From contig CBDDKM010000009.1 in the NCBI GenBank assembly GCA_965230225.1, positions 161,729-225,728 of the forward strand: 64,000 nt of DNA, given 5' to 3'. The position numbers and the translations under genes are program-made. Origin of the DNA: CALSMU01 sp965230225. Its GTDB lineage: Bacteria > Bacteroidota > Bacteroidia > Flavobacteriales_D > Parvicellaceae. The notes under the pieces were generated by a model. It ran no database searches and was not told the DNA's origin. It worked only from the letters and a program-made list of their open reading frames with translations. Shown here piece by piece: positions 35,164 to 43,801 of this stretch. Numbering within the stretch: the first letter of the stretch is position 1; each line of letters begins with the position of its first letter.

Positions 35164-35940
35164 TTAGTGCTCAAATTTACGCACTATCTCTCCGGTTTCA
35201 TAATCGTAAGTAATTTTAACTTTTTCGTTATTAAAGATTCGGATTTTAAACCATGCAAGATCTTTCAGTTCGGTGGTTCTGATGTAATGTTGGTTGGGTA
35301 TTTCATCTTCGTTTAACTCTGCATTGGGAAGAATTTTAGAAATAACAATTTGAATGTTACTAGAGTTAAAAGGTTCTAACCTTGGTGTTATCCAATGGCT
35401 GTTCTTTTTAGAGATGATGGTACCTGTTAAGTATCCGTCATCAATTACACCATAGGTAATTAATAACGAATCGTTTTTAGGTAGATTGGTAATCTGAAAC
35501 TTAACCTTTCCCCATTCTATAGCAGGGCACCAAACCTCTCTGAATTCTTCTAGAGTTGAACTATCATAGTCGAAACTTCCAAAATGTTTGGTCCAATGCT
35601 CCTTTTCGAAAACATTGTATCGTTCACTATGAAAATTTAGATCAAATAGGTATTTCTGGTCCGGTTGGAATCTGGTGTAGGTAGTGTCCTTTTTACGTGA
35701 CCACTTGCTAGTAGTGTTCCAGAAAATGATAGTGTCTTCTTCAGGGTAGTTAGTATTTAGATCAACCGGTTGGGTGGATGGTTCAATGGCTTGTCCATTA
35801 ATGATCCAATGAAAATCATCGTATGGATCATAGATAGTACTGTCGCACCATTCTACCAAATCCAAAGTAGAAGAAACAGTAGCTTGCCCCATTACCTGAA
35901 AACAGAATAAGAAGAGGATATGTACAAGGGTAAATTTCAA
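35164..35940 (-). CDS. Hypothetical secreted protein
   Basis: 258 residues with a signal peptide ending at QVMGQ. The mature part is beta-rich with a Cys pair (EWCDSTIYDP and EVWCPAIEW). It ends EIVRKFEH without a sorting domain. It is separated by 1 bp from the methyltransferase gene and 8 bp from the aspartic protease gene, so probably cotranscribed with both. No family is recognised. Confidence 0.8.
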   Translation of the reverse strand: MKFTLVHILFLFCFQVMGQATVSSTLDLVEWCDSTIYDPYDDFHWIINGQAIEPSTQPVDLNTNYPEEDTIIFWNTTSKWSRKKDTTYTRFQPDQKYLFDLNFHSERYNVFEKEHWTKHFGSFDYDSSTLEEFREVWCPAIEWGKVKFQITNLPKNDSLLITYGVIDDGYLTGTIISKKNSHWITPRLEPFNSSNIQIVISKILPNAELNEDEIPNQHYIRTTELKDLAWFKIRIFNNEKVKITYDYETGEIVRKFEH

Positions 35941-35941
35941 C

Positions 35942-36511
35942 CTATTTCTTCTTAGCTATAAGTAGGATAGAGTCTCCATCCTCAAACTCCTTATAGGTTT
36001 GGATCAACAACATTTCGAAATGCTCAGAGAACAAGTTGCTTAAAGTAGCTTCGTCTTGATAATTAACCAGCATTCCCTTAAATATTTCGTCTCCTTTTCC
36101 TTTCCAAAAAGAGTGACAAATAATTCCTCCGGGCTCTAATATGGTTGCCTGACGAATGATGGAAGACTTTAACTCCTCATCGTTGAGGTGTTGGAGTACT
36201 TTGTTAGAATAAATACCATTAAAGGTTTCTTCCACATCTAGTGTAACAGCATTAAGCAGTATAAATTTCCCCTCCAGAAAGGTGAGCTTAAGGTATTTCA
36301 AAAACTCTTGAGAATAATCAGATCCTGTTACTTCATAATCTTTGGAGAGTATCTCCCAGTCGCTTCCTGGCCCTGTTCCTATTTCTAATACTTTGGAAGA
36401 GGAGGGAAGGTGTTTCTTTAATTCTTCTATTAATTCAGCTCCATTTACATCTTCTGCCAGATGTATGTATTCCTGAACCGATTCTTGTGTGTGGTAATAT
36501 TGGTCTTTCAT
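35942..36511 (-). CDS. Class I SAM-dependent methyltransferase
   Basis: 189 residues. Motif I is VLEIGTGPGSD (about residue 40), the acidic end of strand 2 is TGSDYSQEF, and motif IV is YSNKVLQHL, giving a complete Rossmann methyltransferase core. The substrate cannot be told. Its short N-terminus (YYHTQESVQEYIHLAE) is a helix that caps the site in small-molecule methyltransferases. It is first in the run 36511 to 33148, preceded by a periodic tract. Confidence 0.9.
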   Translation of the reverse strand: MKDQYYHTQESVQEYIHLAEDVNGAELIEELKKHLPSSSKVLEIGTGPGSDWEILSKDYEVTGSDYSQEFLKYLKLTFLEGKFILLNAVTLDVEETFNGIYSNKVLQHLNDEELKSSIIRQATILEPGGIICHSFWKGKGDEIFKGMLVNYQDEATLSNLFSEHFEMLLIQTYKEFEDGDSILLIAKKK

Positions 36512-36516
36512 TTTAG

Positions 36517-36575
36517 TTTAGACATTAGACATTGGGCTCTCTTTTTCTCTCAACTATTTAACTCCTTAACTTTAT
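36517..36575. repeat. Degenerate 7-8-bp periodic tract
   Basis: TTTAGAC, ATTAGAC, ATTGGGC with period 7, then AACT recurring with period 8 (CAACTATT, TAACTCCT, TAACTTTA). It fills the short gap between the methyltransferase start and the DinB gene end. Confidence 0.6.
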
Positions 36576-36579
36576 ACAA

Positions 36580-37083
36580 TCAAATCCCTTTCCCTAAAAA
36601 TACGCTAACCCCTTTAGGTTGTGGATTATTGTTTATTCTTCGCCAGGTGGTAATTTGTCCTACATGGGTGAGTACATCGGCTAAAGGACCATTGATCCAA
36701 TACCAAAAAGATTGTTTGCTGTTGGAGTTTTGCTCCAGAATAGCTAAATCTTCATCTGACATCTCTTTTAATCGTTCGCTTAACTCCGAATAAAGACGCA
36801 ACGTGGTTTCTCGAAGTTCTTCTATGGATCGTTTGGATTGATCGTGGGTTTCATTGCCTCCAAATCTTCTATGGGCACTATACGCCAGGTCATAGATGTG
36901 GTGCATTACTTCACTCATATTCATACTACTTGAAACAGGTCTAAACTCAAAATCTTCGTTAGTTAAACCCTCCGTTGCCCAGCGATACCTGAAAGCTATT
37001 CCATCAACCATTCTAGCAATAACACTGGTAGCGCTCATTTGATCGGGAGTTTCCGGTATGTTGTAATAAGGTAATTTTGACAT
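36580..37083 (-). CDS. DinB/YfiT-like putative metal-dependent enzyme
   Basis: 167 residues forming a four-helix bundle. The DinB metal-ligand pattern is visible: His in EVMHHIYDLAYS and His in LTHVGQITTWRR. This superfamily includes bacillithiol and mycothiol S-transferases and hydrolases; the specific reaction here is unknown. Its ATG shares a base with the stop of the MmcQ/YjbR gene (TAATG), so they are coupled. Confidence 0.88.
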   Translation of the reverse strand: MSKLPYYNIPETPDQMSATSVIARMVDGIAFRYRWATEGLTNEDFEFRPVSSSMNMSEVMHHIYDLAYSAHRRFGGNETHDQSKRSIEELRETTLRLYSELSERLKEMSDEDLAILEQNSNSKQSFWYWINGPLADVLTHVGQITTWRRINNNPQPKGVSVFLGKGI

Positions 37084-37433
37084 TATAATAGGTTTAATTC
37101 TTTTTGAATTTTCTTAGGAAGTTTGGAAGCTACCAATTGATAACTTTTAGGAACGTATTCTTGCCATTCTTTTTCAGATAATCGATTAATATCGTCCACC
37201 TGAACCCATTTATATCTTGCTAAATAGGGGGCAGGGATAATACCCTCTCTTTCTGTTAATAGCTCAAAATCATCAGGGTTAGTTTTGAAAGAAGCACTTA
37301 CCGGAACGTTGTCGGGAGAAGTAATGAGAAACATCTTTTCGCCCACGTTAAAACACAAGTGATCTTCCCATTTTATATCAGTGGTAACCCTCGGAAGTGA
37401 ATTGCAATATTCTGTTATGATCTCTAGATTCAT
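37083..37433 (-). CDS. MmcQ/YjbR family protein
   Basis: 116 residues, usual length. CNSLPRVTTDIKWEDHLCFNV, the VSASFKTNPDDFELL segment and APYLARYKWVQVDD are typical of the family, whose fold resembles double-winged CyaY-like domains. The biochemical role is not settled. One-base overlap with the following DinB gene. Confidence 0.9.
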   Translation of the reverse strand: MNLEIITEYCNSLPRVTTDIKWEDHLCFNVGEKMFLITSPDNVPVSASFKTNPDDFELLTEREGIIPAPYLARYKWVQVDDINRLSEKEWQEYVPKSYQLVASKLPKKIQKELNLL

Positions 37434-37474
37434 CTTATCGTTAAAGATAAGATATCCTCAGAATTAGGAAAGAG

Positions 37475-37915
37475 TTAGAACCCGTTTACATAAAGTCGAT
37501 GGTATGTGCTTTTTGTTAGGTTAATGGTAACGTTCCAAAAGCAATTGCCTCCGTCGAACACCACTATTAATTCTTTGTCATCAATATTTGGATTGGATTC
37601 TGAGCAGAGACAGTTTACAAATACTTCTTTATCTCCATTGGGAGAAATCATGGGCACCAATTGTTTATAGTAAACCCTGTTGCCAATTTGATTTCTTTCG
37701 TTGGTTAGTCCATTTTGGTTGTCTTGAATTGATTGGTTGAGGATTTTAACCAGTTGCTCCATTTCCTTTTCATTAATGGTAGAGGGGAGGTGGTTCTTAA
37801 AGTCCCAGACATAAAAAGCGGATGTATCGTGCTCAATAATGGAAAAAGTACTGTCTTGTGACCAGCCGATAGATATAAAACTAAAAAAAAGTAAGAATGT
37901 TGCGAAAGTCCTCAT
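37475..37915 (-). CDS. Hypothetical secreted protein
   Basis: 146 residues with a signal peptide ending at SIGWSQ. The mature part is a small beta-rich domain with two Cys in NCLCSES and one in GGNCFWNVTINL. No family is recognised. It is 41 bp upstream of the MmcQ/YjbR gene on the same strand and divergent from marR. Confidence 0.78.
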   Translation of the reverse strand: MRTFATFLLFFSFISIGWSQDSTFSIIEHDTSAFYVWDFKNHLPSTINEKEMEQLVKILNQSIQDNQNGLTNERNQIGNRVYYKQLVPMISPNGDKEVFVNCLCSESNPNIDDKELIVVFDGGNCFWNVTINLTKSTYHRLYVNGF

Positions 37916-37993
37916 GGCTTGATTTTATTGGTGATACAGTCATGGTTTAAGAAGGTTCAAAAAAATAATTCAAAAAAAATACATTGAAAATAG

Positions 37994-38005
37994 TTTCCAT
38001 GGAAA
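37994..38005. promoter_or_regulatory. Predicted MarR operator in its own promoter
   Basis: TTTCCATGGAAA, a perfect 12-bp palindrome, lies 10-21 bp before the -7 element TACATTTG (38015-38022), i.e. over the -33 region of the marR promoter. The same palindrome occurs before the nitroreductase gene. Confidence 0.7.
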
Positions 38006-38014
38006 ATAAATTCA

Positions 38015-38022
38015 TACATTTG
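38015..38022 (+). promoter_or_regulatory. -7 promoter element TACATTTG of marR
   Basis: Exact match to TANNTTTG, 19 bp before the ATG at 38041, so the transcript would start a few bases upstream of the start codon. The MarR palindrome sits at the expected -33 position. Confidence 0.65.
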
Positions 38023-38040
38023 TATTGTAATTAGAAAACA

Positions 38041-38490
38041 ATGGCAGGAATAGACGAGGAAATAAAAACCAATTTTAAAGACAATAAGCATCGTATGATA
38101 GCTAATATTGTTTTTACTGCCAATTGGATTCAGGGTAGATTCATTGAGTTTTTAAAGCCTTATGGAATATCACCACAGCAATTTAATATTCTAAGAATAT
38201 TGAGAGGAGCAAAGGAGGATTGGGTAGCAATGAATACCATTAAAGGATTGATGGTGGATAGAGCTCCAAATGCTACCAGGCTTTCGGATAAGCTATTGGA
38301 AAAAGGGTTGGTGGAACGAAGAAGATGTGATACTGATAGGAGAGTAGTGTTTCTGGCTATAACAAAAGAAGGGATGGATTTGTTGAGTGATATCGATAAG
38401 AATGATGCCATGAAAGAGGATTATTTGAAACACATTACACAGGAAGAAGCTCAGAGAATCAGCGATATTATTGATGGAATGAGAAGTTAA
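38041..38490 (+). CDS. MarR-family transcriptional regulator
   Basis: 149 residues. Winged helix-turn-helix with PQQFNILRILRG, the recognition region DRAPNATRLSDKLLEKGLVERR and the wing DRRVVFLAITKEG. Most MarR proteins dimerise and repress their own promoter until a ligand binds. The palindrome TTTCCATGGAAA upstream of this gene and of the next one is the obvious candidate site. Cytoplasmic. Confidence 0.95.
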   Translation: MAGIDEEIKTNFKDNKHRMIANIVFTANWIQGRFIEFLKPYGISPQQFNILRILRGAKEDWVAMNTIKGLMVDRAPNATRLSDKLLEKGLVERRRCDTDRRVVFLAITKEGMDLLSDIDKNDAMKEDYLKHITQEEAQRISDIIDGMRS

Positions 38491-38508
38491 AAAAATTTAA
38501 AGTAATAT

Positions 38509-38520
38509 TTTCCATGGAAA
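38509..38520. promoter_or_regulatory. Second copy of the MarR palindrome before the nitroreductase gene
   Basis: TTTCCATGGAAA, identical to the marR operator, 44 bp before the ATG at 38565 and with similar flanks (AATA before, ATAAA after). It lies in the 74 bp between marR and nitroreductase. Confidence 0.7.
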
Positions 38521-38564
38521 TAAAAACCATGAAAATTAAAGTATAAACATAAATTAAATTGAAA

Positions 38565-39197
38565 ATGAATATTATTGAATCGTTAAACTGGAGATCATCT
38601 ATTAAGAAATTTGATACTTCAAAAAAAGTAAGCCAACAAGATTTAGATCAACTATTAGAAGCTGCTAATTTGGCTGCAACTTCTGGAGGTTTTCAACCTT
38701 TTAAGGTGGTAGCTATTTCTAATGAGGAGTTGAAGAATAAGTTAGTAGAGCACTCTTATGGTCAGCCTCAGGTTGGAGAGTCTTCTCACTTATTGGTTTT
38801 CGCAATTGAAACCAACATCGATGTTCACATTGTTGATGAATACATAGAGAGAGCAGCTGCCATTAGAAATCAAAAAGTTGAAGACATGCAGCAATACAAA
38901 GAAGGTATGTCGATGTTTATTCAGGGAATGGATGTAAATACCAGACAAAGTTGGGCAAGAAGCCAGGCATACATTGCTTTGGGTACTGTTTTAGCGGCAG
39001 CAGCAGAACTTAAAATTGATACTTGTCCTATGGAAGGATTTACTCCACAAAAATATGATGAAATTCTTGGGTTAACAGAGAAGGGATTAACTGCAGCAGT
39101 TATTTTGCCAATTGGATATCGTTCTGAAGAAGATTACTATTCTAAAATGGCAAAAGTTAGAAAAAGCAGAGAAGAGTTTGTTATCGAATTAAACTAA
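38565..39197 (+). CDS. NAD(P)H-dependent nitroreductase family protein
   Basis: 210 residues from the ATG at 38565 (a TTG at 38559 is less likely). It is an FMN-binding nitroreductase with NWRSSIKKFD at the start, AATSGGFQPFKV (phosphate/flavin contact), and the C-terminal CPMEGFTPQKYDEI..GLTAAVILPIGYRSEEDYY. NfsB-like enzymes reduce nitroaromatics and quinones. With marR before it and the same operator, induction by an electrophile or quinone is likely but inferred. Confidence 0.95.
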   Translation: MNIIESLNWRSSIKKFDTSKKVSQQDLDQLLEAANLAATSGGFQPFKVVAISNEELKNKLVEHSYGQPQVGESSHLLVFAIETNIDVHIVDEYIERAAAIRNQKVEDMQQYKEGMSMFIQGMDVNTRQSWARSQAYIALGTVLAAAAELKIDTCPMEGFTPQKYDEILGLTEKGLTAAVILPIGYRSEEDYYSKMAKVRKSREEFVIELN

Positions 39198-39203
39198 CAA
39201 GTC

Positions 39204-39572
39204 ATGAAAAAGAGCGATAAAATTATCTATTGGGTTACTACAGGGTTGTTTTCTGCCTTAATGATGATGAGTGCTATGATGTACTTATTTAATAATCCAA
39301 TGGCGGTAGAGGCATTTGAAAAACTTGGTTTTCCGGTTTACATCATTTACCCACTAGCTGCGGCTAAAATTCTTGGAGTAGTAGCAATATGGAGCAATTT
39401 TTCAGATAGATTAAAAGATTGGGCCTATGCTGGATTCACTTTTAATTTATTGTTGGCTGCATCGGCTCACATGAATATAGGTGATGGAGAATTTGCTCCA
39501 GCGATTGTAGCATTAGTGATATTAGGAGTATCCTATTATTTCAATAGAAAAATACAAGCAAGCAAATCTTAA
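39204..39572 (+). CDS. DoxX-like integral membrane protein
   Basis: 122 residues with four membrane segments (for example IIYWVTTGLFSALMMMSAMMYLF and PAIVALVILGVSYYF) and the KILGVVAIW signature of the DoxX-like family. It follows the nitroreductase gene by 6 bp and is followed by a terminator, so marR, nitroreductase and this gene probably form one stress-responsive unit. Often linked to quinone or redox homeostasis; the role is not proven. Confidence 0.9.
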   Translation: MKKSDKIIYWVTTGLFSALMMMSAMMYLFNNPMAVEAFEKLGFPVYIIYPLAAAKILGVVAIWSNFSDRLKDWAYAGFTFNLLLAASAHMNIGDGEFAPAIVALVILGVSYYFNRKIQASKS

Positions 39573-39598
39573 ATAGTAATTAGTTTTTTGTTTTAAAG

Positions 39599-39629
39599 CC
39601 CGAAGTGAGATGAATCGCTTCGGGTTTTT
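39599..39629 (+). terminator. Rho-independent terminator
   Basis: CCCGAAG / CTTCGGG stem with a 12-nt loop and five T, ending the marR-nitroreductase-DoxX unit. Confidence 0.85.
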
Positions 39630-39647
39630 ACTATTTTGATGGAGGGA

Positions 39648-40616
39648 TTAATGCTTATCCCATTTTTTAATTTTTGGTAACATCTTTTTGTATTCTTCCA
39701 CATCCCATTTCATATCCCAGTGGGCAACATAAGTAGCAAGTGGAGGTAGCCCTACCTTAGCTCTTCTTTCGTCTACATGATCTGGATCTTCCAGCGGGCA
39801 AACGTAAAATACTCCGTCCTTATTTCTTCCAATTTGACTACCATAGATTTGCATTTCACCTTCTCTTAGAGCCACTCTGTCTTCCAATAATGCTAAACTA
39901 CTTCCTCTGGCATCACCTTTTTCTACTGCTTTTCTCATTACCGGAAGGTATTTCTTCTGTGTTTCAATATCGGCGTGCTGTATTACGAGAAATAGAGTGC
40001 TATTCCCTTCATCACCAATAATTCTTGGGCCAAGCCATCCTCGTTCATCAATGATTTTAGTTACGGCAATCAAATTAATGGAGTCTTTTTCGTTAATGGT
40101 TTTCCAAAGGGCTTTCATTTCGTCCGACTTCCAGCCATAAGCCTTTTCTACAGAGTCAATGTAACCGCGGTACTTTTGATCCTCATCATGAATGAACATC
40201 AACTGTGTTACTAATTTAGGATCGAGGTCTTTTTCATATTCCTCCTTGTTGCTTTTTACAATGCCAATTAGTTTATCCCATCTGGCATCTTTACGTAAGA
40301 TATCCAGATCCGGATCTTTGGTTATGTGTTTTAAGTTTCGATAACCTGCGCCTTCGGCAACTCTAAAGAGATGATAATAGGCAGAGTCTACTGATTCGCA
40401 CAAAGCAAACGAACAAGCCGCATTGTACCTGTCATTGGGGTATGCTTTCCCTTCGATTGTGGCAAAACCTTCGCTGTAGCTTTTGGCAGATTCACAATAC
40501 TTTCCGTCTTCGTATTGTTTCCAGGCTTGTTGAATTTTGGTTTGGTATTGATCCTCCTGACCAATAGATAGTGCGCTAATAAAAATTCCAGCTACTAATA
40601 ATAGTGGTTGTTTCAT
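39648..40616 (-). CDS. Secreted DUF6624-like protein with N-terminal TPR
   Basis: 322 residues with a signal peptide ending at LSIGQ. Residues 25-110 are one or two TPR-like helices (YQTKIQQAWKQYEDGKYCESAKSY). The C-terminal part has FIHDEDQKYRGY, IDERGWLGPRIIGDEG, LFLVIQHAD and DRVALREGEMQIYGSQ, matching the pattern I know as DUF6624. Function unknown. It is convergent with DoxX, separated by the terminator. Confidence 0.8.
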   Translation of the reverse strand: MKQPLLLVAGIFISALSIGQEDQYQTKIQQAWKQYEDGKYCESAKSYSEGFATIEGKAYPNDRYNAACSFALCESVDSAYYHLFRVAEGAGYRNLKHITKDPDLDILRKDARWDKLIGIVKSNKEEYEKDLDPKLVTQLMFIHDEDQKYRGYIDSVEKAYGWKSDEMKALWKTINEKDSINLIAVTKIIDERGWLGPRIIGDEGNSTLFLVIQHADIETQKKYLPVMRKAVEKGDARGSSLALLEDRVALREGEMQIYGSQIGRNKDGVFYVCPLEDPDHVDERRAKVGLPPLATYVAHWDMKWDVEEYKKMLPKIKKWDKH

Positions 40617-40679
40617 GGGGTAAAGTATTTGTGTTCGTTAAACGAACGGGTTTAGGTTTGAGTTGGGTAAAGTTATATT

Positions 40680-41723
40680 TTATTTGTTTTTAACCACATT
40701 TAAAAGTTCTTCGACTTCCTTCAAAAATCGTTCAGGTCTTTCAAAATGAGCTGAGTGAGAGGTGTCTTCGTATTTCTGATGAAAAACCAAATCAGGATGC
40801 ATCTTGGCTAGTTTTTCGTTTTCCGGAGCATAATCTTGCCACGCAATCTCTTCTTGAATAGGATCGATGATTAGCATAGGTACATCAAGTTTTCTATAGA
40901 TCACCTCAGGTAGCATCATGTAACAAGACGAGCATAGAAGAGGTGCAAGAGGAGGTGATTCAAGTGCTTCAATCATGGATTCCACCGATTCGTTAGCTAC
41001 AGCTTCCCAAATTTCAACGTTGTATCCCCAGGTGCCATCTTCGTATTGTTGTAAACCATCTAAAATCCAGATTTGAGGATCATTAATGGTGATATCTACC
41101 ATAGAACAGTAAGCCTCATATCGGGTAGGGTAGGTGTATAAATACTCTTCTGGAAATTCGATTTCTCTATATTGTTCCAATACAACAGATCGTTCCAATT
41201 TATAACGAGGAACTAATCCATTGGCAGAACCTCCATCAACCAGAATTAACCCCAAGCAACTTTCCGGATACTCGTCGTAAAAGGCGGTGGCAATGTATCC
41301 ACCTCTGGACCAACCACCAATAACCGCTTTATCAATGTTGAGGTGCTGCATTAGGAAGTGAATATCATCGGCTACATGATAAACCGACTTTTCTTCTTTG
41401 GGCATTGGTGTTTGCCCATGTCCGTAATAATCTATCGAAATAATGTAGCATCCCATTTCCTTTAGTTGGTCAGAAAAACTGAGTATTTCCCAGGAAGTAC
41501 TGCCTGTTCCATGTATCCAGATTAAAGGAGTACCCGTTGTATCACCCAGAGTGATGTAATGCATCTTTACATTTTCGGTTTGTATGTAATGACCAATTTG
41601 CTTTTCAAAAGCATCGTATTGCTCACATGCTTGTTGATATAACTTTAATTCTACAGAGTCTTTCGATTGTGAAAATAAAGTAAGCGTAATAAGAGTTAGG
41701 AGGGGGGAAATAATAAACTTCAT
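40680..41723 (-). CDS. Secreted alpha/beta hydrolase
   Basis: 347 residues with a short signal peptide (TLTLFSQ). Oxyanion motif WIHGTGSTSW, nucleophile elbow GGWSRGG (Ser), and a late His near EDTSHSAHF. The triad acid is probably the Asp in LIIDPIQEE. A cap region lies between about 190 and 275. The substrate is unknown. Confidence 0.92.
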   Translation of the reverse strand: MKFIISPLLTLITLTLFSQSKDSVELKLYQQACEQYDAFEKQIGHYIQTENVKMHYITLGDTTGTPLIWIHGTGSTSWEILSFSDQLKEMGCYIISIDYYGHGQTPMPKEEKSVYHVADDIHFLMQHLNIDKAVIGGWSRGGYIATAFYDEYPESCLGLILVDGGSANGLVPRYKLERSVVLEQYREIEFPEEYLYTYPTRYEAYCSMVDITINDPQIWILDGLQQYEDGTWGYNVEIWEAVANESVESMIEALESPPLAPLLCSSCYMMLPEVIYRKLDVPMLIIDPIQEEIAWQDYAPENEKLAKMHPDLVFHQKYEDTSHSAHFERPERFLKEVEELLNVVKNK

Positions 41724-41835
41724 CAGATCAATTTTTCTGATGCAAGTATAGAGGTAATTCTAATTAGCGATTGTTATTAATTGTTAACTGTCTTATGAAA
41801 ATAAGAAGCATTTTACCAGAATGCTTTTGTTTTAT

Positions 41836-42543
41836 TCAGCTTATGGCTTTAACACTTTTAGACTTTTCTACAATTAGTTTTCGCAATACAATGATGTCTG
41901 TAATGTGGGTGTAAATAACAATTGGAACAATGATTCCTGGAAGTAACACATAAGGGAAATACATCATTGCACGGTTTGGCTGGTCAAATGCAAATTGCTG
42001 AAAAGGGAGTTCCGAAGATAGGATCCCGTTAAACAAGATGAATAGAATTAATCCCAACCCAAATATGTTCCAAATTAATAGTCCTTTTGGGGAAAGTACT
42101 TTTTTGAAGAACAATAAAGCTATTATTGGAGCAGTGATTCCTGCAAGGATGTCAAAATTTCTTCCTTCAAAGGTCATTAACTCTGGAATTAACTGGTAGG
42201 TAAATAAATAGAACAGTATAATCTCTACCGGAATTCGAACAATGTGAATCCAGGTACTAATGTGTAGGCCTCTTCGTTCAAATAGCCATTCCCTTTGTTT
42301 AGGAAGTACTCCAAAAATGATGGCTAGTGTAGTGGGAAGGAGTACAAAAATAAACCTTGGAGGCACGGCAGAAGTATTCAAATAGAACCCTTTTAGGGCA
42401 AGTATAGAGTGCAGAATACACCAGCCAACCAGTACTAAGGTAAGCTTGGCAGCTTTGCCATTGGAAAAGAAAAACATAATAAGGGTGTAGGCACATAGAA
42501 GAACAAATACGATGTTCATCCATTGGGGTAGTTGAGGTATCAT
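41836..42543 (-). CDS. Integral membrane protein, seven or so segments
   Basis: 235 residues, mostly hydrophobic, with segments at roughly 10-28, 33-50, 65-85, 100-120, 135-150, 155-172 and 190-212. No recognised family. It ends in a basic stretch. It lies 13 bp after the phoD gene in the same direction. Confidence 0.8.
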   Translation of the reverse strand: MIPQLPQWMNIVFVLLCAYTLIMFFFSNGKAAKLTLVLVGWCILHSILALKGFYLNTSAVPPRFIFVLLPTTLAIIFGVLPKQREWLFERRGLHISTWIHIVRIPVEIILFYLFTYQLIPELMTFEGRNFDILAGITAPIIALLFFKKVLSPKGLLIWNIFGLGLILFILFNGILSSELPFQQFAFDQPNRAMMYFPYVLLPGIIVPIVIYTHITDIIVLRKLIVEKSKSVKAIS

Positions 42544-42556
42544 AATGAGTTATTTC

Positions 42557-43600
42557 TTACGGTTTAAAACTAATTTCACTAAGGTTAATGGTATGTTCTA
42601 CTCGTTGATTATTATTGATATCCCAAATTTCCATTTTTATGGTGGGATCATTTCCATTACAGTCAATACTTATTAGTCCAAAATGATTTTCCATAATAGG
42701 TCCTTCAATACGGTTTCCGTTGGGAGTGGCAAAATGCCAGGTAGAGGAGAGGCCACTGGAGGTTACATCATATATGGGGTAAATTTTGTTAGTTCTTAGT
42801 TTAGATATTTCACCATAATGTACATCACCGGTAATGAACAACACTCCATTTGCTTTGGTTTTGTTTAATAGGTTAAGGAACTTTACTTGTTCGTGAGGAA
42901 AGTTGGCCCAGGCCTCATAGCCGTTAAATTCAATTCCAAATTGAGAACCGGATCCAATAATTCTTACATCTGCCGGTTTTGTTAATTCACCTTCCAGCCA
43001 TTTCCATTGTGCTTCTCCCAAAAAAGTAGTTTCGTCTGTTTGGTGAATACCGTATTCACATTGGTAGAAATACCTCCAATCATTTTGCACTTCTCCACTA
43101 TAAGGCTTTATAGAATCTCTGAATGTTCTTACATCCAGTAGGATAATCTGAATGGTTTTACCCTCATGCTTATAATAGTAAGAAGTATAAATTCCATCGT
43201 GTTTTCTTCTATAAGAGTCTTTGGGTTCTTCAAAAAAGTTCAAAAACTCCTCTTTGCTTTCCTTTTTTAAAGGGTATTCTTTTCCTGCATCGTTCCATCC
43301 GTAGTCATGATCGTCCCAGGTGGCGATTATTTCCGTAGAATTTTTAAGGTTTTTAAAGCTTGATTTATTCCCCAATTGGTTATACTTAGCTCTAAGCGTA
43401 TCCATGTTTTTTGTGTCTCCATAGATGTTGTCTCCCAAAAAAACAAATACATCAGGGTTATGCATGGTGATTACATCCAAGATGGGTAATGGATGATTTT
43501 GATGCCCGCAAGAGCCAAAGGCGATTTTGAACAGCGTACTATCCTGAGCAGTAATGATGTTACTACAAATAAGAAAAATGCTAATAATCAAATACCTCAT
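42557..43600 (-). CDS. PhoD-like alkaline phosphatase/metallophosphatase
   Basis: 347 residues with a signal peptide ending at NIITAQ. Metal-binding motifs FGSCGHQNHPLP, VFLGDNIYGD, TWDDHDYGWND and FITGDVHYGE are those of the PhoD family; Asp and His ligands are all present. The enzyme is expected outside the inner membrane and releases phosphate from organic esters. It is followed on the strand by the membrane protein gene and preceded by a 53-residue ORF. Confidence 0.94.
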   Translation of the reverse strand: MRYLIISIFLICSNIITAQDSTLFKIAFGSCGHQNHPLPILDVITMHNPDVFVFLGDNIYGDTKNMDTLRAKYNQLGNKSSFKNLKNSTEIIATWDDHDYGWNDAGKEYPLKKESKEEFLNFFEEPKDSYRRKHDGIYTSYYYKHEGKTIQIILLDVRTFRDSIKPYSGEVQNDWRYFYQCEYGIHQTDETTFLGEAQWKWLEGELTKPADVRIIGSGSQFGIEFNGYEAWANFPHEQVKFLNLLNKTKANGVLFITGDVHYGEISKLRTNKIYPIYDVTSSGLSSTWHFATPNGNRIEGPIMENHFGLISIDCNGNDPTIKMEIWDINNNQRVEHTINLSEISFKP

Positions 43601-43620
43601 AGTACAATAAAATAACCAGT

Positions 43621-43782
43621 TTAACCAGGTGTTTGAGTAGTATCCGACTCTGGAGCTAATTGCTCTTGTTTTTCTTTTTCCTTTAGCTTTTCTGCATCCT
43701 CTTTACTCCATATTATTACGAAAATAATTCCCACAATAAAGAGCACTAAAGCAACAATATTTCTTACCAATTGATTCTTCAT
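43621..43782 (-). CDS. Small 53-residue single-pass membrane protein
   Basis: ATG at 43782, stop TAA at 43621-43623. MKNQLVRNIVALVLFIVGIIFVII is one membrane segment, followed by a charged tail (KEDAEKLKEKEKQEQ) and TTQTPG. It lies between the macroglobulin and phoD genes, 19 bp after the former and 20 bp before the latter. It may be an accessory protein of either; no family is recognised. Confidence 0.6.
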   Translation of the reverse strand: MKNQLVRNIVALVLFIVGIIFVIIWSKEDAEKLKEKEKQEQLAPESDTTQTPG

Positions 43783-43801
43783 TCCTAAACAAAATTAATC
43801 A

